In this document: one piece after another, positions 45,201-57,500 of the stretch
Numbering within the stretch: position 1 is the stretch's first letter
How the letters are laid out: every line of letters starts with the position of its first letter
NCBI GenBank assembly: GCA_001247695.2
Contig: LGRX02027656.1
Location: 1-64,000 of the forward strand
From: Cymbomonas tetramitiformis
Taxonomy: Eukaryota; Chlorophyta; Pyramimonadophyceae; Pyramimonadales; Pyramimonadaceae
Reading direction: 5' to 3'
DNA: 64,000 bases
Made by a program: the position numbers and the translations under genes
The notes under the pieces: model-generated
Database searches by the model: none
What the model was told of the DNA's origin: nothing
Seen by the model: the letters and a program-made list of their open reading frames with translations, nothing else

Positions 45201-48200
45201 AGGTTACGCTGGGGATGGGGTGGTCTGCGAGGACGTGGATGAGTGCTCGGAGGCGGGCCGCGGCGGATGTGACCCGCTTGCTGACTGCGTGAATACCGCT
45301 GGGGGGCATGCTTGCGGAAGGTGCCCAGAGGGTTATCTGGGGTCCGGCAGCACGAGGTGCCTGCCGAGCTTGAGCTGCGAGGAGGACAACGGGGGTTGTG
45401 ACCTGTTGACGGTGTGTTCAGCTGTTAGCGGCGGGGAGGCTTGCGGTGCTTGTCCGCCTGGGTATACGGGCAATGGCGCCACCGGATGCGTGGACGAGGA
45501 CGGGTGCGCAGCAGAAGGCGCAGATTGCTATGGAGTGTGTGTCGACGCCCAGGCCCCGGAGGTTGGGTACACCTGTGCAGCATGCCCCCCTGGTATGGTG
45601 GGTGACGGGGCGGCCTGCATGGAGGATGAATGCTTCGTGGATAATGGTGGATGTGACACTGCTGTCACGTGCACAATGGATATCGCGTTGGGTGAACCGT
45701 TCTGCGGGGAGTGCCCGACGGGGCAAGCTGCGGTGGAGGACGAGCTGCTTTCCTCTGGTTGGCGATGTGCAGAGATTGACGGGTGCAAGGAGGCGCCTTG
45801 CTGGAGCAATGGCGAGCTTAGCCAGCCGTGCGAGGACGTTGTGGCACCCGGCACTGGCCGGGTGTGTGGGTCATGCCCGGGGGGGTTCTTTGCCTCGTCG
45901 TCCGGGGTCAGCTGCGTCGACGTGGACGAGTGCGAAGGGGAGGGAAATGGCGGTTGCTGGGTTTCCTCCGAGGACGCGGAGCTCAGGGCGGAGTGCGTGA
46001 ATAAGGCCGGGACATACGTCTGTGGCGCATGCCCCGAGGTTCGTGCCACGCCCCCAGCTGTGGCGCATGCCCCGAGGTCCGTGCCACGCCCCCAGCAGTG
46101 GCGCATGCCCCGAGGTTCGTGCCACGCCCCCAGCAGTGGCGCATGCCCCGAGGTCCGCGCCACGCTCCCAGCAGTGGCGCATGCCCCGAGGTCCGTGCCA
46201 CGCCCCCAGCAGTGGCGCATGCCCCGAGGTCCGTGCCACGCCCCCAGCTGTGGCGCATGCCCCGAGGTCCGTGCCACGCCCCCAGCTGTGGCGCATGCCC
46301 CGAGGTCCGTGCCACGCCCCCAGCTGTGGCGCATGCCCCGAGGTCCGTGCCACGCCCCCAGCTGTGGCGCATGCCCCGAGGCCCGTGCCACGCCCCCAGC
46401 TGTGGCGCATGCCCCGAGGTTCGTGCCACGCTCCCAGCTGTGGCGCATGCCCTACTAAGGCATCATAACTGTGGCACATGCCCGTACCGAGATGCGAGCC
46501 AGCTGAGGTGCACGACCTCATCAGATGCTGTTAGTGCCACCTTGGAATCCCAAAGCACCCCTTAATCAGACTCGATGGAATCGGGGGGGGGGGATGGAGG
46601 GGTGTGCTGCTGCCAACTGTGCAGGGCTTTATCGGCACGGGGGAGAGGGGTTGCCGGGCAAGGGTCTTGTGCGACATGAACCATGGCAATTGTGACCCCT
46701 TGAGCTTGTGCACCGACAACACTACCACCGGATACGCGGACTGCGGGGCCTGCCCACAAGGCTACAGCGGCACGGGCGCCACGGCGTGCGTGGACACGGA
46801 CGGGTGCACGCTGGAGCCGTGCTTCCCCGGGGTGGCGTGCGAGGACGTGCCTGCCCCGGGGGAGGGCCGCACCTGCGGGAGCTGCCCGGAGGGATACTGG
46901 GGCACCGGGGAGAGCTGTGAGATGTGCGCGCTCCAGCTGGGCTTGGATCTGCAAAAGAGCACTGTGGTGAACAGTACGATGAAGCGCTCGGTGGTGAACC
47001 AGCTGGCGGGCGTGTTTCGAGGCCTCAGCCATCCGGGCTGTGTGCAGACTCAGGTGCACCTCGCACTACGTCCCCAACGCCTTTGGTGATGAAACGCTCG
47101 AGCGTGGCGGAGGACCCAAGGTGGCCGGTGATTCTTAGGTGGCGGGTGATTTTTGTGCAAGTCTTAGCGGCATTCGCTGGCCCCAGGCCAAAGGCTGAGA
47201 GATATTTCAGCCTCAAGTGTATGGAAACGTTGTGCACCCCGAAGAGCATGCTCTTTTTTGTGCATTCCAGGCTGCATGCCCCCACTAGTGCTGTGTCAGC
47301 GCACGAGACGTATGCCCCGCCAATGAGCGCGCATGCGCCTCACGGTCTCCCTCACGATGCCTTCTCAGGATATGACTGTCAAATCCACACGATGCATTCT
47401 GTATGATTGTGTTGCGTGGCGCTCTTTGGCAGAAAATGATTACCGTAATGGGAGAAAATGAGTACCTGTTACGTGCAACCTGGATGGGAGCACAGTGGGA
47501 GAAAATTGACGAGTCAGCGTTGGTTGGACTCTACAAGCGATGCCCGACGGATGTTGCCACATGTTGCGGCTCAAGGAACATACCCCGCAGACGTGACATG
47601 CGACCATGCTTGAATCCGACGATGCGGAATGAAATCATGCTTGAATCCAGCGATGCGGAATGAGATGGCACCTGAATCCGACGATGCGGTTCAAAATGAT
47701 TCTTGAATCCGACGATGCGGAATGAAATCATGCTTGAATCCGACAATGTAGAACGAGTGGGTGTTTGAATCCGGTCAGATATATGTCCAGCAGAGATACA
47801 GGCAACGCGGAATGTATGGGGCCGGATGGGCGTTGCGTTGTGTCCGGGGGCGGATTGAGCAGCCCTGGGATTCGGTGTTTGCAGAGCAAGAAGTTGAGCA
47901 GGGTTTGCGGGGCGGGGCGGGGTGGGGGGTGGGGGAGGGCAGGGGGTGGAGTACCGCTGGGATGGGGTGAGGTCTGATGCGGTGGCGGTTCCCCTTGACT
48001 CCGCCACGAACAAGCGCGAGACCCGGACATTGTATTTTCCTACGAGGACTCTCACCACCGACGTGGCTTATTCGATGCGTTTGACGGCCACGCTCGCAGG
48101 GAATCGCCAGGTGTCAGCCACCGCGAAGGTCTCCTTCGTGGTGCGTGGCCAGGGGCTGGTGACACTCATCCAGGGGGGGCCGGTGAAAACTGGTGAGGGC

Positions 48201-48552
48201 CAGCTGCTCCTGCTGGATGCGGGGCACAGCTACGACCCGGACGGCAAGCCTGGGGAGCTGATGTACACGTGGACATGCACGCGTACAGACAAGTGGCGCA
48301 CCGAGGCGCATTGCCGCGACATCGAAGGATCTCTACTTCCGCCCAGGATGACATCAGCAGCGCTCAACCTCACGTTGCAGGGGGATGTCGAGGCAGGCGC
48401 AGAGTACACCTTCACTTGCCAGGTGGGGTGAAATGCACGCGTATACTTTCACTTGCCACGTAGGATGTTCAACGACTGCACTTTTGTTTAGTTCCTAGAT
48501 GGAGGGTACACGCCAACGACTCTATCTGCCACGTGAACATACATACATACAT

Positions 48553-48587
<35 letters not shown>

Positions 48588-51500
48588 TACGTATACACCG
48601 CGCTCACTCAGCCCTGCGCGTTCACTCGCCCTCGCGCTCTCACCCCTCCCTCCACCCAGCGCTGTGATCTCTACGAGCTTGCTCACGTGCTGTTTGCGGT
48701 GGCCAGGTGCGGAAGGCCGAGCGGCAGTCCTCAGCAAGCACCACGGCCACCATCGTCAAAGGTAGCCCGCCTGTGCCGAGCATAGCACCGCTTTTGCAGC
48801 GGCCGTCCAGCAATGCCATTTTGAGGCTGACATCCAGCGTGACTTCGCTGTGGGAGGAGTCCCTCACGCTAGTGTGGTCCGTCGAGCCTGCCAGTACAAC
48901 CACGCTCCCCGTGGATCTCTGTAGCGTTGCCAGCACTCCGCTCAACACGCTGAATCTTGGGCTGCGGGCGGGTGCGCTGTCACCTGGCGGGACTTACCTC
49001 TTCACGCTCACCGCCAAGGACGCTCATGGCCCTTCCTCGGTGGCGCTGGAGGTGCGGGTCAACTCGGCGCCGCACTCCGGGGTCATGGTGGTGGGTCCTT
49101 CTGAGGGCTTGATCCTGGAGACGGTGTTCGCCGTGGAAGCCCTCGACTGGGAGGACGGTGTGGATGACAAGCTGCTGTGGTACCAGCTGCAGTTTGAGGT
49201 GGTTGGGGGCGTGGCGGAGCAGCGGACCCTCCTCTCTGAATGGCAGCCGTCACCCGCATTTGCCCAGCAGATGACCGCAGCTGGGCGAGCGGAGCTTGAC
49301 TGGCAGGTGACGCTGTACTTGTATGTGAAGAACGTCTTGGGGGCATCCACCCACGCGGCACAGAACGTCTCCGTCAAGCCAATGGCATTCAGCAGCGAGG
49401 ACGGGCAGGATGCATACGTGGACGACGCCCTAGAGCGCGCGTGGGAGGGATTGCGTATGGGCGACGACACATCCAGCTCCATTCAGGGCCTGGCGTCCCT
49501 GCTTGGGCAGGGCTCGGGAAATGCGACGTCGCAGCGCAGGAATGTGTTGACGGACGAGGCGGAGCACAGGGCGTTGGCTTCCGATGTGCGGCTGAGGCAA
49601 CGGGAGGAGATGCTTGAGATGGCATCTACCGCATGGAATCTACTACCGGCAAGCACAGACTCCATGGCCCGCATTGCCCAGGTGCGCCAGCGACGGAAAG
49701 GGCTCACAACCGCGCACACCTTGTGCAGGGTAGGCTGATGCTCTTTGTGACTGATTTCTAGTGAGGCATTACATGCCAAAGCCCATCAATTTTGCGGGCG
49801 CACATGAGCGAAGGGGGCAATGGTCACCAATTCAATGTGGAGGCTTCATGAGATCACTACCAACAGTTTTATGGAGCGCTGCACGCATAGGCAGTGCTCA
49901 CTAGACATTGCTACGTAGGAAACATTCTTCTGGCATCGATGCGTGTTGCGTCAAATCGAAACGCAATGTAGGCCGTCGATACATCTTGATTCAAATCGAA
50001 ACACAGTGTAGGCCGTCGATACATCTTGATTCAAAGCGAACCGCAGTGTAGGCCATCAATACAGCCTGCTTCAAATCGAAACGCGATGCAGGCCGTCGAT
50101 ACATCCTGCTTCAAATCGAAACGCGATGTAGGCCCTCGATACATCCTGCTTCAAATTGAAACGCGATGTAGATTGTCGATACACCCTGATCCGATTAAAA
50201 ACGTAGTGTAGGCCATCGATGCATTCTGCTTGAAATCGAAAAGGAATGTAGCAAGTCGATGCATCCTGGTTCAAATCGAAATGCAATGTTGGCCGTTGAT
50301 GCATCCTGCTCCGAATTCAAATGCAGTGTGGGCCGTCGATGCATCCTGCTCCGAATTGACGTGTAATGTAGGCCGTTGGTACATTCTGCTTCAAATTGAA
50401 ACACAATGTAGGCCGTCGATACATCCTGCTCCGAATTAAGACGTAGTGTAAGCCGTCGATACATCCCGAAAATTGGATAAAACACCTCTCCGAGGTGTGT
50501 GCGGTGTAAGGCTCCACAGCTTTTTACTGTGTCCGTTCTATAGTTCTTCACCGGCCCTATACGTCTATGCAGCCATGTGCTTTCATGATGCCTCAACGTT
50601 ATTAGTGTTTTAAGACAGTGCTACTCAGGCCACTGCGACTGCACTATGGCAGGAGTGGTACGGATGAAACGTCACTGACGATCCTACGGCTAGGACGTGA
50701 TCGAACGGCAGAGATCCTGCTCCCATGAGCTATTACCTACGTACTTAGGTCAGATGCGTGCCCTCCAGTAAGCAGATTGCCCTGACTCTAAGATCTCAAA
50801 CCGCTGCCCGTCTCGCCCTGCAGGAGCGGTTCAGAATTACAGTGCACTGTAGCAAGGAGTTGGGAGGGAGCCGTATGCACTCGCGGCCTCCTCGCAGATC
50901 AGATCCGCCACAAAGTCAGTTCTTGTCCGGCGGTAAACAACCCCGAAGGGAAAAAGCGGTCAAGTGTCTGGCACCCTGTGGCACGTCAACGTATCTCCAT
51001 TTGATGGATTGCCTGCTACGTTTTACTAGGCCAGCGGCTGGATTATCACAGGCCGTCCTTCCCACGGATCCTCATCACAAGGTGTCTGCAAAAGCATTAC
51101 TTCTCACACTCAGCTTCAATTGCACTGTCGATAGCACTCGATAGATTGCGTATGGCAGATCGAGATTTGCGGTCTACGTTTTTGGGACTTTCTATGCCAC
51201 TTGTCACTAGCGGTGCCGCCGGTCTCATTTGCCCCGATCTTTTTCTTCACGCTGCAACTGACTTGGCGCCTACCGCTGGCTGAAATCCAGAGCGTCTCCT
51301 CTCCTAGGGCTGTCGGCGTCGAGCATTGCACCAAGAAGGTTTCTGCAAACTGTTGCTACGCCACGATTCCCTTTGTCGCCTGTGCTTCCTTTCGCCCTTT
51401 TCTGTCCTGTGGATTGGGCAACCGTGCACTGCCTGATGGCACTTTCGAACGCTGGCGTGCTAACTGCTTCGATCCAGGCTGGCTTGGGAGGACTTTCTTT

Positions 51501-54500
51501 TCGCGTATAGGGGTTTCTACTGCGTCCTTTTTGAGCTCCGAAGCTGCTGTAATGTTGATGATGTGTTATTTTTTCCAGATTGTTTCTTCGCTTTCCAAGC
51601 CTCGCGCAAACACCTGCGCCTTTCTGTCTTGGCGCTAGGACCCTGCTGGGCTGAGGCTCCTGCCGCAGATCATCAAATCCCTGTTTCACTGCTTTCCTTC
51701 GAGGAGATGAGGGCGCGCTCGGCTGTGGCTACTGTCGCTATCGCGTTCGTGCCAACTAGCCTCACAACCTCGAGCAGACTTTTTTGACACCGCCTGTGAG
51801 TCTGTGCGAGTTGAGAGTGATGATGCTGCTGGTATCTCTACCTCCTTCTGCAGCAGCGCGTTAAACTTACTCTTAGCTATCTTAAGCGTGTGAAGAGCTG
51901 ACGAAGCACAGCTCAATACCTGCAGATGCATCTTCAAACTTGCAAGAAGTGGCTCGGCATTCGAGGTAGTCTGACCAGACTTCGGCAAACTGAGCTCTGC
52001 TCGTCTTAAAAAATGCGTTAGAGATACAAAATATCTGCCATAAAACTAAAATAAGGTCGCACAATGTCCATAAAATTACAATAATAAAATGAGCACAAAA
52101 GGCGGCAGACTCAGGTGGACGCGTTAGCCAGTCGATGGAATGTGTGATACATCCTGCTCCAAAGTGAACCGCAGTGTGGGCCGTCGATACATCCTGCTTC
52201 AAAGCGAAACACAGTGTAGGCCGTCGATACATCCTGCTCCAAAGCGAAACGTAATTTGCACCTGAGAGTATTCCCTACTCTAGATTAAGCCATATTGTCG
52301 CCTTGCCCATTGGGGAGGCGATGCTTTTCAACCAAGCCTGAAGCGCGACGTTGGAATGTGGTAGCCTATTTTCTTCTAAGCTGTTTGCCGTGATGTTTGT
52401 TGGTGCAGATCACTGCAGCAGTAGTGGAAGATCCTCTGGAGGTGTCTGCCGTGGCGCGGGCGGGTTTTCGTGACATGGTCTCCACGCTGGTGGCCGCCTC
52501 ACAGCAGGGTGATCCGGACACAGCAATCGGCACTCAGTGCTCATCTGCGCTCGTTGCCGGCCTCAGTGACACAATGCGTGGCGCCGTCATGGGGCATGCA
52601 AAGAGCAACCGGAGCGGTCTACCCATACAGGAGGTGGGACTCTCTGTCGACCGCGTGCGGGATGTGGGTCTGTCCCAAGCTCAGCTCCTTCTTCCCAACG
52701 AGGAGCCAGTGCAGGTGGCAACCTCCGTGCTGTCGTGCACCGTTCAGGTGCTGGACCTGCCGAGCGATGATGCCTCTACCGCGATCGCAGCCACCGTGAC
52801 AGCGCCGAGCGGTGCTATGATAAGCTTGCCGGGCTCTCTAAGTAAGGCGCTCGAGGTCAACCTCCGGGAAGCAACTGTACTTGTGGTGGGCAGCGCGTTC
52901 GACACGCACTCGGACACGGACGCCAAGGCGGTGCTGGAAGGGCGCGGCATTTTCTCCGCGTCAAACCTCACCTCCATTTCTCTGCACGACGGCAGCTTGA
53001 CGAACGCTGACGGCAGCTCGACGAACGCTGACGGCAGCGAGCTGCGTGTGCATGGATTGGATGTGGCGCTCAACTTCACCCTCCGTGTACAGCCCTTAGT
53101 GCACCTTCCGAGCACCTTCTCCCGCACACAGTGCGTCTACTGGGATGCGGGCGCAGCGGAGTACCGCTCGGACGGGTGTGCGACGTTGCCCAATCCGGTC
53201 CCGCCAGGTGTGCAGGTGTTCTGGCGCACGCGAAACGTGACGGGGCTGGCAACCCTAGAGGCGGCGTGGGGCGTGGAGGACATTGCAGCTCTCAGCGGCA
53301 ACCTCACGGCGGGATGCGAAGAATCCTGGGACGCGGCATACCCCGAGTTTGCGGGAGCGGACGCCGGGCTGCGGAAGTACCTCGGACCCGAGTGCCAGCT
53401 GGTTGTCCACGGAAACGCCGTCGGGTGCTTTTGGGAGTGGCGCGTGCAAGCCTTCGAGGGGCCTGGGTGTGTGATGGCGGCAGAGATCGAGTGCCTTTGC
53501 ACCCACCTCACCGACTTTGCTGCAGCGCGGACGATGCCATTGGGCAGGGTGGGGCTACCGGATCGTTTGGCCACGGTGGACGCGCAGGACATGGCGCAGG
53601 TGAGCCTTGCGGACGTGGGTGCGTCGACGGTGCTGCTCGGCGTGCTGGCCACGTTCATGCTCGGCGCGCCTGCGCTGTTTTTGATCTCCAACTGGTGTCA
53701 CAATCGCGAGCGTATGCGGCTGCTGTACAACATGGTCGACACTCGTAGCTCGGTCTTCCGAGAGTACGACGGTTTGTGGACGTGGAGCATGGTGGACTCA
53801 AGCTCCGACAGCGTGCGTTGCATACACAAGAACTCATTCGTCGCCGGTATTCGGTCTTCCCGGAAGCGTGGAGACAGTCGGGCCCCGCGTGGGGGGCTGG
53901 CGGATCAATCCCGAAGTCAAGGGAGCAATCATCCCACTCCGCTGCAGAACCGGGTGCGGGCAGCCCACCGGCAGAACCGAATGTCTGGCATCCTGTCCAC
54001 GAATGCAAGTCTCTCAATATCCGAGGCGCCGGTGCGCAGCTCCATCACTCCCAGCTTGCAGGCCATTCCCGATAGTGGAGGTGTGCATTTGGATAAAAGC
54101 ACGATGCGCGCCAGCCTGGCTCCCCCCATGCCACGAATCCGGGGGAATCCCGCCCCCCTGGGCTCCCCGGTGGTGGAGTCATCCCAGCAGCCGAGACGGC
54201 CGGAGCTCTCAACGTTTGCTCAGGCTGCGCTTTCCTCCCACTCCGGCAATCTTTTGGACGGTGAACGCACACAACGGCTCACACAGCAAGCAGTGCCGGC
54301 GACGGGCACCATCCCCACCAGTGGCCTTCGTGGCAACGTTCAGGGTATCGCCCGGTGGTTCTCCGCAAGATTGCCGACGATGAAGCGGGAAGTGAGCACT
54401 CCAGAAAAGTTGAAACCGTACGGAATAGTGCAGACGCAGATGGCCACCGCGCTATTCGGAGCCATAGGTGTCCAGATGTACCGTCTGCAGCTCTCCGTGC

Positions 54501-57500
54501 CGTTCAGCTACCTGCAGGAGCAAGTCCGACGGGAGGCCTGCGGCAGGTTGCCACGGGGGCGCGAGGAGGACGAGAGCCCTGCCAAAGGGGGGCAGCTCTC
54601 GGTGGACATGACCACCATGGCATGCGAGACAGAGGAGGAGAGTGTCGGATATATGAACGCGGTAAACCCGATGGCCCCCGGGTGCGTGGCCGAGAACTTC
54701 GATGTGAACGGCGGGAGGGGGGCAGAGGGGAGGACGGCGGCAGAGGGCTATGATACAAAAAAAAAAAAAAATCAACACCCCTTGGGACGTGTGAGAATAT
54801 AGCAGAGGGCTATGATACAATGCCGCTGCTCAGCTACGAGGAGTACCAATTGTCACAGGCCAAGAAGCCCTACTTGAAGGAGGCTGAGGTGATGGAGGGG
54901 AAGGAGGCGAGGGCGCGGAAAAGCTGGGCAAAACTGAGGCTTCGGAGGAAGCTGCCTGTGGAACGCTTTCTGGGCACAGCCATCGTGCAGGCATTCCTCA
55001 GCGTCAAGGTCATCGTGAGCAAGCGTGACCTTGAGGAGCAGGCCTATTTGGCACGACTCGCGCCTTGGCAGATGCCTCCCTCCCGGCCTTTTGCCTGGTG
55101 CGCCTGGAACCCCCCCTTACCCCGGGCCCTCCTTCTGGTTTACCCCTAACCGCCTCCCCGAGTGCTTCCTCCTCGTGCACCCGCACCAGCCCCCTCTCCG
55201 GGTCCTTTCCATGGTGCGTCAGACTGGTATTGGCAGATGCCCACCCACCACCTCCTGGTCTCTCCCCATATGTTCTGGCTGAGACCCACCCCCCGGGCAC
55301 TCGTGTGAATGCGCCTGGCAGGAACTCACCTTCATGCACCTTCCATGCAAGGGTGTGAGGCCCATGGCTGCTGAATCACAGGAGGGGGGAGGGGGACGCT
55401 GAGTCAGGTATGTTAGCGCATTTAAGGTTCTCGTGAGCAGCTTAGACCAAAAGGGTTGGTACCAACGGAGTTTTCTATGGAACATGGTCTTTTTGCAGCG
55501 GGTCGATGGCTCCTTCGAGCTGTCGAGCTTTTTGGCCACCATGCTCACTGCCGGGGAGCCCCTCGAGGACTTGAGTGATAATGCGGTGGCGGCCTTCGAC
55601 GTCCACGTCCTTTACCGGAGCGTCCCACCAGCCCTGCTTCATGTAACCGCCCACTTATCCGGCAGCGGTTCCTCCCACGCCGGCGAGAACCGGGAGGCGG
55701 AAGGTGCGAAGGCTCCCCTCAGCTCAGATCAGGCCTCTGTGCCGCACAGCTTGGCGGAGGCACGGGACGTGTGGGCCACCATTCTCGTGCTGGAGTGGCT
55801 GGAGAATGTGCCCTTCACCTGGATCGAGAATCCGGACGCCCACCCCAAGCACCGCATTACTCTACGCGACCGGGCAGGGATGTTTATCGATTCCAAGTGT
55901 CATGTGTTCCCCGGGCTCCGGGGCATGCTCCCGGAGCTGCACACTCAAGCCGGCATCCTAGTCAACATATGGGGGGTGCGCGCCTCCCCCTCCTCCCCCC
56001 TTCCCCATTTTGCCACTCTGGACCTAATGACACAACCGGACAATGTAGGCCGCTTTTACATCGATTTCTCCAGATTGTGTGAGAACTATGACAATTTTCG
56101 CGATTCTGGTTGTTGGATTGTCATAGTTCCTCCAAATGGTGGGGGGCAATATGCAGCCATTTCAGTGAGGTGAGGTGGGGGGGGGGCAATATCCGGCCAT
56201 TTCAGTGAGGTGAGGTGGAGGGGGCAATATCCGGCCATTTCAGGACGGCCACAGAGCACGAGTTGTCGCACTGTATAAGGAAATGCATATAGAACAAGAT
56301 GAACGACAGCAGCAGAAACTCAATGTCATCCCCATGAAGCAATACATGCAAAGGGCACGGAGACGGCATTGGAGGAAGGCAAAGAAATGTCTGTGGTGGC
56401 TGCTGAAAATGCATCCGCTTGGGGCCATCTACTGCATCAGCGCCACGGAGCCCTTCTCTCGCGCCGAGCGCATCCTGATCCAAGCCAACACGTTCCTTCT
56501 GATGTTCGTCTTCACCGTGTGGTTCTTTTACTCCAAGGCACTGTACTGCTGCACGGACCTCCGCTACCATATTTCTTGTCCTGACCATGCCGACCTCGAC
56601 GCGCCCTGCTTTGGCTTCAACTACTGCTCTGCACTACAGGGCGCTGGTGCGTTCCCGGCTCCACCAGCCTCACCACACAAAGCCGCAAGGCAGCCGGGCG
56701 CACCTGAGGTGGTTATTGCCCGCCGTGAGGTGCTTATTGAATATCATGTGCTCCGCACCCTCGAATGCACATGCGGTACGAATTGGTGTGCGGGCAAATT
56801 GGTTGCATCTGCCTGTCCCCACTGATGATGCTCTCCTCACCGTGAGTTGGCTCCGCACCGAGTTTCTCTTGCAAAGCCTACTGAGGAGACCCATTGGTTG
56901 GGGTTGAGAAGCCTGGAGGTAACCAGCAGACGGAGAGAGCTCCGGTATACAGTTGACTATATTTCAAAAAACTAGTTTACAATTGTACCGAAACAAACTT
57001 GTAACATGTTGTTGTACTTTGAGCCGAAGGTGCGATTGTATATAGGTTCGACGAAATTGCAATGCCATATTGATCGTTGGTTCTTCGCAAAAGAACTTCC
57101 TCTAGGAACCCAGTTGCTGGCTTCCCACTCTGTGAATTGCCCTCAGCTCTCACACGATCGAGACATGAGGCGTTTCGTTCCGCCTAAGATTCGAATCTGC
57201 TGTCGCCTTCTGCAGCCGCGATGCTTCCGGAGGAGGTGATCTCCGATCTGTTCGTCTGCCGCGCCTTCCCGCAGTCGAGCCTCACCGGTAAGCCACTGGC
57301 AGCCACCCTTATCAGGTGGAATGGAAAGTAGACGTGTCTCACCTGTCGTCTGAGGGGTGACGAGCACTTGGAGTGCCTGCCTTCTGCTAGGAGGGAGCTC
57401 AACCAGGTGATCCGGGAAATAATTGTGGGATGCCATCTGGCCAGTTGTATCTACTCTGTACTCACTCCCAGCCAGGTGTCACCGATTATCAGAAATCTTT

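Noticed and set aside
45528..46565. Long ORFs on both strands across 46020-46450 (up to 306 aa)
   Set aside because: They read a 38 bp minisatellite whose length keeps all frames open; the EGF exon ends at 46038.
49930..50475. CRISPR-like array
   Set aside because: The unit repeats head to tail every 40 bp with no unique spacers, and the context is a eukaryotic intron.
54820..55149. New gene starting at ATG 54820
   Set aside because: The peptide continues the cytoplasmic region of the receptor once the 62 bp insertion is removed.
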